Assembly (NCBI GenBank): GCA_051294375.1
Contig: CM119264.1
Coordinates: forward strand, 18,107,729-18,171,728
DNA length: 64,000 nt
Direction: 5' to 3'
Origin: Paraspadella gotoi
Taxonomy: Eukaryota > Chaetognatha
In this document: in pieces, positions 54,452-64,000 of the stretch
Position numbering within the stretch: the stretch's first letter is position 1
How the letters are laid out: every line of letters starts with the position of its first letter
Notes under the pieces: generated by a model
What the model was told of the DNA's origin: nothing
Databases searched by the model: none
The model's input: the letters and a program-made list of their open reading frames with translations, nothing else
Program-made: the position numbers and the translations under genes

Positions 54452-56493
54452 TCACTTGATCCATTCATTCTTCCCCATGCCGTCTCCGTCATCGACCTTC
54501 AACGCCGGAAGTCGAATCGTCTTTTTCTTCGTCTCCCAAAATGCGGCGTCCTTCTCGTAATAGGCGGCCTCGTTGATGAAGACGGGGTAAACGGGTTCGG
54601 GTCCTGCGAAGGGCACCTCTGTACCGTCTGCTCGTAGGAAGGCCGGCTGTCCCGGTTCCAAAACTTGGTAATCGCGGTCCTTATGAAAAAAAAGTCTCCT
54701 TAAACGTGAAACGTTGGATACAAAAGTCTTTTTGGTCACCAACGAAATCAACTCGCCTGTAAATTGGGATGCACGATGGCGCCGACGTGCCAAGGATTAT
54801 CGGCTCCGCTTAGCGGCGAGGGGAAGGGAACCGTCCGGATCGTCGAAAAGACCTCGAGTTCTCCGGCCAGCGACTCCACGCCCGAATTGAGCTCATCGAG
54901 GAAGTCGAGAATCATCCCGACCACGAGACGTTGCTTAGCAACCGCGTCGGCTCTTTAAATAAAAAAAAGTTTACAATTTTAGAAACAGAGAAGGAAAACT
55001 CTCGAAAAATTCCCTGACACCTGAGAACCCCATGAGGTTGCGGTCCCACTTCGATCCCGACACCGAAGTTGGTCGTCAATGATTCGGTGTAATTGCTGGG
55101 AGTCGTCGAAGACTCTATGGCGAAGACGCCGCAGAGCAGCGGAGGGGAGGATTGGCGGCATCGACGCTGGAGGCAGGTAGTGACGGAGAGGATTGGGTAG
55201 ATAGAAAAAAATATAATATAATAAACTAGTCGCAAAGTGTCTTACGTAGATTGAAATTTGAAAGGAATTAAACAACAGTTCACGAAGGTGGGCGATGGAG
55301 AAAAATTTCTTAGGGTTTTGAATTGACTCACCATGACAAGTCGCGCTACATGAAGTGACAACAAGCTTCTTCGATTTCTTACGGCCCATTCATTGATTGT
55401 CTCGGATTCGCCCTGATCCATGTAACTTAAAATAAACATAACAAAATTCGTATCACAAGAAAACTATTGTCACTGGAAGACTAGTTGGATTGTTCAGTTT
55501 TACAGAATACCAGAGACACAAAAGAAAATCCTAACTAAAAACATTCTTTTATTTGCAACTGCCATACTCTTATTGGCTATCTCACGTGATGATGATCATG
55601 ACGCCCACGTTGGACGTCGTGTTGTGACAGTCGATCAGGAAATCGGTTTTTCCGCCGCCGTGAGCCGCTTTGATTTCCTCCGCCCGCATTTTCTCGTAAG
55701 TCTTCACGCCGTCACGTGACTGAAACAGTATCGGGCTTCGCACTTAATCTGTTTTACACTAGTAGTTAAACAGTATATAAAAATGAGCTTTTTTTAATAA
55801 ATTTTGATTATATTTGAGTTTTTTCATGATTAAAAAAACTTCGTTTCCGAATCAGTAAAAGTAAAAACGTTAGATTCGGAAATTAATATTTGTAAATTAT
55901 TTATATTTTATTTAAATTGTCTATAATAATTGATATCTTGTGGACGAACATCTAGAACCCGCAACCTCGGGTCAAACCACTTGACCTTACCGAACTTCCC
56001 TCGCTCATTTCCCCAACCTATTTATGGTCAAAACGTGACCTTTATGGTCAAACGTGAGCCTTTGTAATACATTGTAATAGACTAGCATCTGAGCATTTTG
56101 ACTGTTATGTTTATAACGTTGTTGAAGAATAAAATCATTCTTACTCTGAAACTTGTTGCGTCCACACGTGGTGAGCCGAGGTTGCGTGTTCCTAGAATGT
56201 TCGTCACAATCTAATTATTATTTTGTCACTACCTCTCGTCTTCCTCTCCGAAAGCACGATTGAGGTCCTCCTCTGTGTATCGTCGACAGACTCGCGCCGC
56301 CCGAGGGTTTCCTACATCCACGACCGCTTGGACCCGGCGCCGACGCAACTCGACGGCGCCTCCGGCGTCGACCAGTGACGCGCCAGAAAGAGGCCACTCA
56401 TCTCGTTGCCGTGAGTCCGCCGAGAAAAGAACTCGGCTCGGCCGAGGGATCTGGACGTTTCCGCCGAGTCCAGTTTTCGGATTCACCGGACAT
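54452..56493 (-). CDS. ASPA: Aspartoacylase / aminoacylase-3 family zinc hydrolase, six exons, exon 1 frameshifted
   Basis: Family role: zinc-dependent amidohydrolase that removes the acetyl group from N-acetyl-aspartate (ASPA) or N-acetylated aromatic amino acids (ACY3), generally cytosolic. Exons I place, in coding order: 56493-56233, 55719-55586 (or starting 55735), 55377-55332, 55166-55021, 54952-54757, 54679-54452 (TGA at 54454-54452). Phases agree across introns 2-5. Motifs seen: THGNEMSG (first Zn His and Glu) and RRYTEEDLNRAF in exon 1; DCHNTTSN (third Zn His) in exon 2; GIEVGPQPHG in exon 4; ILDF and HPNLQ in exon 5; YPVFINEAAYYEK in exon 6. Human ASPA, as I recall, is 313 residues in six exons; this model gives about 310-340. 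Exon 1 needs three single-base corrections between 56369 and 56424, probably assembly errors, so a pseudogene is possible but less likely since the other five exons are open. The ATG at 56493 (context gagccATGtcc) is tentative: it is not in frame with the motif that follows. ASPA versus ACY3 is unresolved. Confidence 0.9.
54680..54756 (-). other. Intron 5 of the aspartoacylase-like gene, GC-AG type
   Basis: The exon 5 sequence ending HPNLQ is followed directly by GCGAGT, and exon 6 resumes with DRDYQ after CATAAG. The protein join matches the family exactly (HPNLQ followed by D) only if a GC donor is used, and CAG|GCGAGT fits the strict exon consensus typical of GC donors. A one-base error in GTGAGT cannot be excluded. 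Confidence 0.75.
55938..56209. mobile_element. 272-bp element with inverted terminal repeats inside intron 1 (MITE-like or LTR remnant)
   Basis: The left arm 55938-55970 reads TTGTGGACGAACATCTAG onward through CCGCAACCTCGG. The right arm 56176-56209 is its reverse complement with a few one-base differences. The arms are about 33 bp and the core about 205 bp, with no coding capacity. The core contains AATAAA and, near the right arm, CACACGTGGTGAGCC, which faintly recalls the end of an LTR plus primer-binding site. No clear target-site duplication is visible. It sits between exons 1 and 2 of the aspartoacylase-like gene. Confidence 0.6.
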
Positions 56494-57208
56494 GGCTCCG
56501 AAATTCTTTTTTTCCAACAGGTTTTTTTATCTTCGGAAATAAAAGATTTTTCGGTTAAAAAGAAAATTTCACGAAAAATAAAAGAAGTTGTCAGGTCGGA
56601 AGATCAAGATAAGATTCTGATAACGGCTGATTTTTTTCAAACCGGTGTGGAAGACAGGCTCTTTGACTACAAGTGGCCACGGTAAAGACGAATTCTTTTC
56701 TACCTGACTCTCTCTGACCGATGGAGAGATTACACGGAACTCTCCCCATTCAAGAAGACAACTCGGCCGACGCAATGCAGCTCAAATCTCTTAATCTCAT
56801 TCACCAACGTTAGTATGACTGTTTTAATCGTTAAATAGCTTTTTAAAATTATACGTGTGTTGATTTTTTACGCTCGTCTCTTTCACTAATCGCGCCGAAA
56901 GAATTAAATTTGTATATTTATTTAAATAACGAGATTTCCTTAATATCTCAAAGCCTTCAAAAGATTCGAAATAAAAGATAATTATTGACGAGTGAATAAA
57001 ATAATGTAGTTTCTTCCTACTTGGTTGTTTAAAAAAGATTATTTGCTTATTCAAAGTTTTCCTTCATAAGTTTGTAGCGCTGAAAAAAAAAAATTTGAAA
57101 GAAAAAAGTGTTCGGATTTTTTCTTTCCCCGTTTTTTTTTCTGCGGTAAAATGGTTGTTATCTGGCCTCTTGACTTGACACCAGCGCCCCGGGTTCGGCG
57201 GCGGATTC

Positions 57209-57218
57209 ATTTATAAAC
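57209..57218 (-). promoter_or_regulatory. Possible TATA box in a CG-rich patch upstream of the aspartoacylase-like gene
   Basis: GTTTATAAAT on the minus strand lies between CG-rich blocks (GCGGCCGC on one side, CCGCCGCCG on the other), about 715 bases upstream of the tentative ATG. The motif is near-palindromic, so either direction is possible. Only context supports it. Confidence 0.2.
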
Positions 57219-57238
57219 ATTACGCGCTGCGGCCGCGA

Positions 57239-57300
57239 TCAGAGAGAGAGAGAGAGAGAGATAGAGAGAGAGAGAAAGAGAAAGAGAGAGAGTGAGATAG
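57239..57300. repeat. Imperfect (GA)n array
   Basis: GA tract immediately next to a CG-rich patch (GCGGCCGC) upstream of the aspartoacylase-like gene. Confidence 0.95.
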
Positions 57301-57908
57301 ATGGTGGATTTTGTTTTAAGCTGGAAAATGCGCATGATTACTCCTTAATAGAAAAAAAAAGGAATCCGTGGCTGTCTAGTTTAGACTTTAAACCTCGTTT
57401 CAACGGTCAGTGACCGCCCTTGTTGTTTATAGAAACGCAGATAATGTGACGAGTAAAAATATAAAAACATTTTAAAACCTGCGTTTTTTATTATAATTTA
57501 TATTGATATATATTGCTGGCGCAATGATTGAACCCTTCATTCTTCCAACATAACATATTCCTTCATTCTCCATGTCAGGTTACGCGGTTTTCCGGACTTT
57601 CCTCTTCTCTAACACTATTCTTCCTATTTTTTTCACTCCTATTCGCCTCTTAACCCCCACTCGATGCACCCCCCTGCACCCCCCGAAGCTACGACACTCC
57701 CACTTTGGAGAGTTAAGAGATTCCGTCTCCATTCCACGTCTTCGGAGTAAAGGTTGCGTCAGCAGCAAATGAGAGGCCTGATAAGATGAAAGGGTCGACC
57801 CCGAGATCTCCCTGATGAGTTTCTCGCACCTGGGGCCTGAGTGCCGCCCCGTCTCTCCCTCTCTTTCTCACTCTCACTTACTCGACTACTCACTTTCTCG
57901 CTCTCTTT

Positions 57909-57941
<33 letters not shown>

Positions 57942-58021
57942 TGTACTTTTCTCTTATATTTTACAATTAAAATGCTGAAATTATCACTAGCTTTCCCTTT
58001 TTCGATTACGTGGCGAACCAG

Positions 58022-58076
58022 CAAGCAACAGCGTCGCGCAAGCAACAGCGTCCCTGCGTGCAACAGCGCCGCGCGA
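58022..58076. repeat. Short tandem repeat of GCAACAGCG
   Basis: CAAGCAACAGCGTC occurs twice and a third shorter GCAACAGCGCC follows, with 17-20 bp spacing. Confidence 0.7.
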
Positions 58077-58489
58077 GCTCAAGCGTCGTCCCGATCGTCG
58101 ATCGTCTTTTGTTTCGCTCGACTTTTTTCACGCAACCGGATCACGACGCGCGCGCATTAGAGGATTATTGAGGTTGAAAAAGGTTAAGTCGTGGAAGGGA
58201 TAATGTAAGCTCGTGGCTCGATTCTTCGGATGGGGCCTCACTCGATGAGGCGCGATCAAAGGGGCAGAAGGCTCAGCCTCATCCAGGCGCGACGGCTTTA
58301 TTCTTATGCCGGGTCGGCGGCCGCGCCCTCCATCGCCTCTTAGATCCGCGCCACTCTCCGCCTTTTCTCTCCGATCTAGTTCTGCTCCTTTTTAACGCTA
58401 GATCCATTAATGCCGATTTCTCATTCTTTTCATTCTCATAGTTATACGTACTCATAATTAAGAATTTTATTCTGACTAGATCCTTTTTT

Positions 58490-59104
58490 TTAAAGTGGAA
58501 AATGCTTTGTTGAGGTTTTTTTTATTACTACATTGACAACGAACTCGTTATTCTCGTCGTAGCTTTTGATATTCCCCCACTTTCCTCCCATCCGCCGCGC
58601 TCCTTCTTTACACCCTCTCCATTCAATCAGTCCCTCTCTCCTTTCCTCGCTCTGGAAAATCGAGTCTGAGTCCATTGTCTTTCTTCCATTACCGCCTCGT
58701 GACAGCGTCGTGAGCTGGGCGCAGAAACTCCGCGGTGAAGAAAAAAAAAAGCGAAAATGCGCATTAGCAGAAGAAAGGCGCATTAGCAAAAGTGGCGCGG
58801 AAAAAAAGAAAGAGCGTTCAACTACAAAGTGGCGCAGAATGAGACGATAGCCGCGTCGCAGAGTGGTGCTGAAAAAGACGCGCTTACGGCGCCAACCCGC
58901 GAGGAAAAGACTCTCGCAAGGAAGCAAAGTGGCCCCGCGGCGCCGGCCCTGCGTAGCGCCGTCCGCAACGAGACGTTCGCGACGCCGAAACATCATTAAG
59001 TGTTTATGTCCGACGTTGACCGAAACGCGAGTCTGGAATAAAATGAGTGAAGGAGAGAAGTGAGCGGATGGAATGGATGAGCGATGATGAGAAATCCTCA
59101 ACAA
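58490..59104 (-). CDS. Unassigned 204-residue open frame (weak)
   Basis: The longest open frame in the window that is not made of simple repeat. It is Ser-, Arg- and Phe-rich with no hydrophobic segment of clear membrane type, no domain I recognise, and no visible splice partner. A chance open frame in CG-richer DNA is the more likely explanation. Confidence 0.15.
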   Translation of the reverse strand: MLRISHHRSSIPSAHFSPSLILFQTRVSVNVGHKHLMMFRRRERLVADGATQGRRRGATLLPCESLFLAGWRRKRVFFSTTLRRGYRLILRHFVVERSFFFSAPLLLMRLSSANAHFRFFFSSPRSFCAQLTTLSRGGNGRKTMDSDSIFQSEERREGLIEWRGCKEGARRMGGKWGNIKSYDENNEFVVNVVIKKTSTKHFPL

Positions 59105-59588
59105 CGTGAGTTATAGAGGTTAACGTCAGAGTTAACATTAGTTACACATATACATTTTACAAGATTAGTTATATTTATACATATCTAATTTTATATCTAA
59201 AAGAGAAACTAATAGTATATAATAATAAAAACTTTTATCATACCTAAAACGGTAAGTTATACGGTGAAAATACGACGGAATCAAAACTGTTTAAAAAATT
59301 CGACAAAAAGGAACTGAATACGAATAGCGACGAGCGAGTGAAGAAATGCTAAGAAGTTCCGACGAGACATCCAACATTCCAACATCATTACTGAGAACCC
59401 AAAGAAAAACTAGAAAAAATGGGCGAAAAATAAGAGGAAAAAAAGAGAAAAGAAAGAGAAAGTTGAGAGACAGCGACGCCATCTGTCTTCCTTGTTTATT
59501 GTTTATAAAACAAAACGTTTATGGTGCTTTGTTTACGCACGAATTTCTCCTGTTTTTCGCCCTGACTCTCTGTATCTCTCTTGCACTA

Positions 59589-59594
<6 letters not shown>

Positions 59595-59626
<32 letters not shown>
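59595..59626. repeat. Short (CT)n array
   Basis: Dinucleotide tract. 59627-60137 has pyrimidine-rich spacer and a (TTA)n run at 59983-60001. Confidence 0.9.
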
Positions 59627-60137
59627 GGCGTGCGTCTCCCACTCCCCTTCATATGCATCTTCGCCAAACCTCCCCCGGTTAAAACGACTTGGAAAATGGT
59701 TTTCAAAAGGTTTTTTTTTCTTTTCCTTGAAAAGAGAGAAATTTTTTTTCTCTCCTCTCAACGGCCGAAAGAAAGAGAGTCATCCACAGGGTTGTTTTGC
59801 TGCCTTTGTCTGGTAGAATTTTCTGTCCTGTCTCGAGCCTGACTCTCTCTCTCTTTCTTTTTCTCCCTGTTTTTCTCTCTGTCCCTTGCTTTTCCCACAT
59901 TTAGTTTTTCTTTTAATTCTATTTTGATTTATAATTCTAGATTTGACCTTCTATTTATTTTCATAATAATCATTAATACCATTATTATTATTATTATTAT
60001 TCAGCTTTGAGCTCTATCTGTAGCTCTCTCTCTCTGGCCTCTCTTTGATTTCTCAATAGCTCACTCTTGTTTGCTCTGCTCTGCATTATTTTATTAAAAT
60101 CTCGTGATTTGGATGATTCTTATTTTTGAGAGGTGAA

Positions 60138-60230
60138 ATGGCTTCGCCCAGTGAAAATCTACAAGGTCAACAAATTAGGTTAGAGCAAGTGCCTCAAACA
60201 ATGGTTTTTAATACAATCTCCCACAAATGA
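60138..60230 (+). CDS. Small open frame of 30 residues, possible first exon (weak)
   Basis: The ATG has good context (GTGAAATGGCT) and encodes MASPSENLQGQQIRLEQV and a few more residues before TGA. Possible donors ATTAG|GTTAGA and CAATG|GTTTTT occur inside it. No downstream exon can be joined because (TTA)n arrays and gaps follow. No homology recognised. Confidence 0.2.
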   Translation: MASPSENLQGQQIRLEQVPQTMVFNTISHK

Positions 60231-60295
60231 AATNNNNNNNNNNNNNNNNNNNNNNNNNNNNNTCATTATTATCAAAAATGATTTCTGGTGTTGTT

Positions 60296-60335
60296 GTTAT
60301 TAATATTATTATTATTCTTATTATTATTCTTATTA

Positions 60336-60369
<34 letters not shown>

Positions 60370-60452
60370 NNNNNNNNNNNNNNNNNNNNNNNNNNNNNNN
60401 NNNNNNNNNNNNNNNNNNNTTATTATTATTATTATCATTATTATTATTATTA
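60296..60452. repeat. (TTA)n array with 50-N gap
   Basis: ATT/TTA repeat on both sides of N run 60370-60419. A further 29-N gap lies at 60234-60262. Confidence 0.95.
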
Positions 60453-60655
60453 TCCTTTTTCTTTCACATTTTTCTTTCTTTCATTAGCATATGTTTCTAA
60501 CATTGAGAAATTAACAATTTTAACATTCATCAATTGCTAACCACTTTTTCTTTCTTAATTCTCCCTCTGTCCATCTTTTACCCTTGAAATCAGCAGCGCC
60601 TTAAAGCTTAGAACAATGGCGCCCCCCGTCTTTACCACTTTCTCTTTCATCCTAT

Positions 60656-60916
60656 NNNNNNNNNNNNNNNNNNNNNNNNNNNNNNNNNNNNNNNNNNNNN
60701 NNNNNNNNNNNNNNNNNNNNNNNNNNNNNNNNNNNNNNNNNNNNNNNNNNNNNNNNNNNNNNNNNNNNNNNNNNNNNNNNNNNNNNNNNNNNNNNNNNNN
60801 NNNNNNNNNNNNNNNNNNNNNNNNNNNNNNNNNNNNNNNNNNNNNNNNNNNNNNNNNNNNNNNNNNNNNNNNNNNNNNNNNNNNNNNNNNNNNNNNNNNN
60901 NNNNNNNNNNNNNNNN

Positions 60917-60946
<30 letters not shown>
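60656..60946. repeat. 261-N gap followed by (CT)n
   Basis: N run 60656-60916 runs directly into a CT array, so the gap probably holds more CT repeat. Confidence 0.85.
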
Positions 60947-60951
<5 letters not shown>

Positions 60952-61317
60952 TTGAGGGCTGTATGCCTCCCAGTTTTTATCACCGTGCAGTCACTCCAAA
61001 AGCGGTTTTCGATATCTTATTATGGTGTTTTTGTTTTTGCTTGGCCGATTTTTGTTGTCGAGTCGCTCGTTTCCTCGAATCGAACTTTATTTCTTTCTGA
61101 GACAATGAGAATTTGATTTTATTCTCACTTTCAGTCAATAATCTTATGTTCAATTCATATTTTCTGTTTTTCCCTTCGCATTCATCTCGACCAATGAGCT
61201 TCTTCGAAAAATCCCGGCCAAAATGTGATGAGAATCTTGTTGTTCTCATAACCCAACCTTTTTCTCTTCGCTCATTGCCAAATCTGCCAGCCGCCAAAAA
61301 ATTATCTTTCTCTCTCT

Positions 61318-61502
61318 NNNNNNNNNNNNNNNNNNNNNNNNNNNNNNNNNNNNNNNNNNNNNNNNNNNNNNNNNNNNNNNNNNNNNNNNNNNNNNNNNNN
61401 NNNNNNNNNNNNNNNNNNNNNNNNNNNNNNNNNNNNNNNNNNNNNNNNNNNNNNNNNNNNNNNNNNNNNNNNNNNNNNNNNNNNNNNNNNNNNNNNNNNN
61501 NN
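61318..61502. other. 185-N gap following CT repeat
   Basis: Left flank is TCTCTCTCT, suggesting the gap begins in a CT array. Confidence 0.9.
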
Positions 61503-61680
61503 TCTTTATGCGATTTTTTATGACCATCAGCAGTAAGCCGGGACCGCGCCGACGCCGTCGCTAACCCCGCCGACGCCGCCAGTACGGAGAAGCGGCGCTA
61601 AATACGCGCGCGAGAGAGAGAGAGTGATACAAAGCGCTAGAGTTGGTGAGAGAGACATACAAAGAAAAAGAAGGAGATGA

Positions 61681-61976
61681 AGAGAGAGAGAGAGAGNNNN
61701 NNNNNNNNNNNNNNNNNNNNNNNNNNNNNNNNNNNNNNNNNNNNNNNNNNNNNNNNNNNNNNNNNNNNNNNNNNNNNNNNNNNNNNNNNNNNNNNNNNNN
61801 NNNNNNNNNNNNNNNNNNNNNNNNNNNNNNNNNNNNNNNNNNNNNNNNNNNNNNNNNNNNNNNNNNNNNNNNNNNNNNNNNNNNNNNNNNNNNNNNNNNN
61901 NNNNNNNNNNNNNNNNNNNNNNNNNNNNNNNNNNNNNNNNNNNNNNNNNNNNNNNNNNNNNNNGAGAGAGAGAGAG
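61681..61976. repeat. (GA)n array with 267-N gap
   Basis: GA repeat on both sides of N run 61697-61963. Confidence 0.9.
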
Positions 61977-62111
61977 TCAGAGATTAAAAATAACGTAGGC
62001 TACCGGCGCGCAATTGCACGCGCAGAACTTGCACGCGCGCCAGAGGGCGAAAGCGAGGACCAACCCACGACTGATGAACCCAGACGGCGACCCGGGGCAG
62101 ACTTGATCGTC

Positions 62112-62140
62112 ATGACTACGACGACGACGACGACGACGAT
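62112..62140. repeat. (ACG)n trinucleotide run
   Basis: About nine ACG units. Sequence before it (61980-62110) is CG-rich with an open frame of Arg-rich character that I do not call. Confidence 0.85.
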
Positions 62141-62489
62141 CGAACGAGGAAGACGCCGACGATGTTGATGGTGATGCTGATGAGTTTTGTAATTCGAAAT
62201 ACATAACTCGCTATTCTTTAAGTGAAAGAAGACCTTTTCCCCCCTTTTTATATTTCCGACACTCTTGCCGCTCCAAGTTCGACCCTCTCTCTCTCTCTCC
62301 CTCTCTCTCTCTTCCGCTCTCCATTTTTTACCAAAGCGCCATCAAAAGGCGATATATGATATTCTTGTTGGCTCCGCTCCCCGCCGCTTGTCGTCCCAAC
62401 TCCATCTTCCTCATCTTCCCCGCTTGAGGCGCTATTTCTCAATTATTCCTGTCAGTCTTCATTTGTTATGCCTTTTGGGCGACGGTCTC

Positions 62490-62697
62490 NNNNNNNNNNN
62501 NNNNNNNNNNNNNNNNNNNNNNNNNNNNNNNNNNNNNNNNNNNNNNNNNNNNNNNNNNNNNNNNNNNNNNNNNNNNNNNNNNNNNNNNNNNNNNNNNNNN
62601 NNNNNNNNNNNNNNNNNNNNNNNNNNNNNNNNNNNNNNNNNNNNNNNNNNNNNNNNNNNNNNNNNNNNNNNNNNNNNNNNNNNNNNNNNNNNNNNNN
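62490..62697. other. 208-N assembly gap
   Basis: Right flank is CT-rich; content unknown. Confidence 0.95.
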
Positions 62698-62967
62698 CTT
62701 CTCCCTCTCTCTCTTCCTCCCTTTTTCTCTTCCTCTCTCGTCGCAAATTGTTTTTCATATCTCGTTCGTGGGATCGCGGACTTAAGGGGTCACCTTCAAC
62801 AGAACTTTCTTATTTTTTTTCCGATAGTTTATGATATAAATTTTATTTTAATCACTCGCTCTACTCTTTATAAGAAAAGTAATTATTCCATCCTAATCAG
62901 ATCGTCTCATCCCAATTCTTTCTTTCATTTCATTTTCTCGTCTCCTCTTTGAAAACTTTTTTCATTC

Positions 62968-63451
62968 NNNNNNNNNNNNNNNNNNNNNNNNNNNNNNNNN
63001 NNNNNNNNNNNNNNNNNNNNNNNNNNNNNNNNNNNNNNNNNNNNNNNNNNNNNNNNNNNNNNNNNNNNNNNNNNNNNNNNNNNNNNNNNNNNNNNNNNNN
63101 NNNNNNNNNNNNNNNNNNNNNNNNNNNNNNNNNNNNNNNNNNNNNNNNNNNNNNNNNNNNNNNNNNNNNNNNNNNNNNNNNNNNNNNNNNNNNNNNNNNN
63201 NNNNNNNNNNNNNNNNNNNNNNNNNNNNNNNNNNNNNNNNNNNNNNNNNNNNNNNNNNNNNNNNNNNNNNNNNNNNNNNNNNNNNNNNNNNNNNNNNNNN
63301 NNNNNNNNNNNNNNNNNNNNNNNNNNNNNNNNNNNNNNNNNNNNNNNNNNNNNNNNNNNNNNNNNNNNNNNNNNNNNNNNNNNNNNNNNNNNNNNNNNNN
63401 NNNNNNNNNNNNNNNNNNNNNNNNNNNNNNNNNNNNNNNNNNNNNNNNNNN
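62968..63451. other. 484-N assembly gap
   Basis: Content unknown; it may hold more of the repeat seen at 63452-63756. Confidence 0.95.
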
Positions 63452-63756
63452 TTTAAAAAAGCTTTTCACAATTTCCTGTGAATAAATTCATCCTCAAACC
63501 GTTAGAAAATACAATTCTATACTATTCTATTAGATGGAAATTACTTTCTGCGTGACAATTCACNNNNNNNNNNTTTATAAATCTTTTCCTAGAATCTCCT
63601 GTACTGTTTTTTTTGTATGTTTTTTTATTTTTTATTTTTACCGTTTTAAAAATGCTTTTCACAATTTCCTGTGTTTAAATTCATCCTCAGACCGTTAGAA
63701 AATACAATTCTATACTATTCTATTAGATTGAAATTACTTCCTGCGTGACAATTCAC
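63452..63756. repeat. Two direct copies of a 112-bp sequence, 191-bp spacing, with a 10-N gap
   Basis: GCTTTTCACAATTTCCTGTG through CTGCGTGACAATTCAC occurs at 63461-63563 and again at 63652-63756 with few differences. A 10-N gap (63564-63573) follows the first copy. Either a roughly 190-bp tandem satellite or another un-merged overlap. Confidence 0.85.
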
Positions 63757-64000
63757 ATCGAAATTAATAAGCAAATTATAAATAGAAACAAAACTGACTT
63801 CGTCTCGTGCCTCAAGCGAAACTGTTGCTTTTCAGTAAAGTATCCTTCAGTTCAGAACAGAGAAGAAATCGAATCTCTGAAAAAGAGAATATGAATGGGA
63901 AAAGAGGAAAGAAGAACAAGGAAGGGGTAAGTGAGGAAAGGAGGAAGAAAGGGAGCAGTTCCATCGCGAGAGGGACGAAGAATTTATGAATAGAATAAAA

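Noticed and set aside
62930-63485. Open frames of about 178 residues on both strands
   Set aside because: They span the 484-N gap and contain fewer than 20 real codons.

Overview
This is non-coding-rich genomic DNA from a eukaryote, very probably an invertebrate animal. The evidence is one clear intron-containing protein gene, AATAAA poly(A) usage, and very dense (CT)n/(GA)n, (CTTT)n, (TTTA)n, (TTA)n and (GAC/GTC)n microsatellites with nothing bacterial about it. The phylum cannot be fixed from the sequence alone. It is a gapped draft assembly: 22 runs of N, including four of exactly 25 and three of exactly 10.

Layout. 1-7.7 kb: microsatellites separated by AT- or pyrimidine-rich spacer. 7.68-24.73 kb: an 8.4-kb unit present twice in direct tandem, joined by a 25-N gap. 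24.7-25.2 kb: (TTTA)n and (TTTC)n. 25.80-28.78 kb: a 1.5-kb unit present twice, again joined by a 25-N gap. 28.8-32.0 kb: GTC-type and 20-bp-period repeats, then gaps. 32.04-45.11 kb: a 6.5-kb unit present twice. 45-48.2 kb: GA and GAAA arrays. 48.2-50.7 kb: an AT-rich island almost free of simple repeats. 50.7-54.3 kb: CG-rich patches and GA arrays. 54.37-56.49 kb: the gene. 57-64 kb: short repeats, several large gaps and a 190-bp-spaced direct repeat.

The only gene I can identify is on the minus strand at 54,452-56,493. It encodes an aspartoacylase/aminoacylase-3 family zinc hydrolase in six exons, with a poly(A) signal at 54,372-54,377. The zinc ligands and most catalytic-site motifs are visible. 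Exon 1 is broken by what look like three single-base deletions, intron 5 has a GC donor, and intron 1 carries a 272-bp element with inverted terminal repeats. The other open frames mostly translate simple repeats (SLSLSL, RERERE, DDDD) and are not genes. A few weak exon candidates are listed with low confidence.

The three tandem duplications differ between copies mainly by one-base insertions and deletions, mostly in homopolymers. Where one copy has an N gap the other often reads through it. I read them as un-merged assembly overlaps rather than biology. If so, about 16 kb of this window is redundant. I found no convincing undescribed biological system; the most useful results are the gene model and the duplication artefacts.
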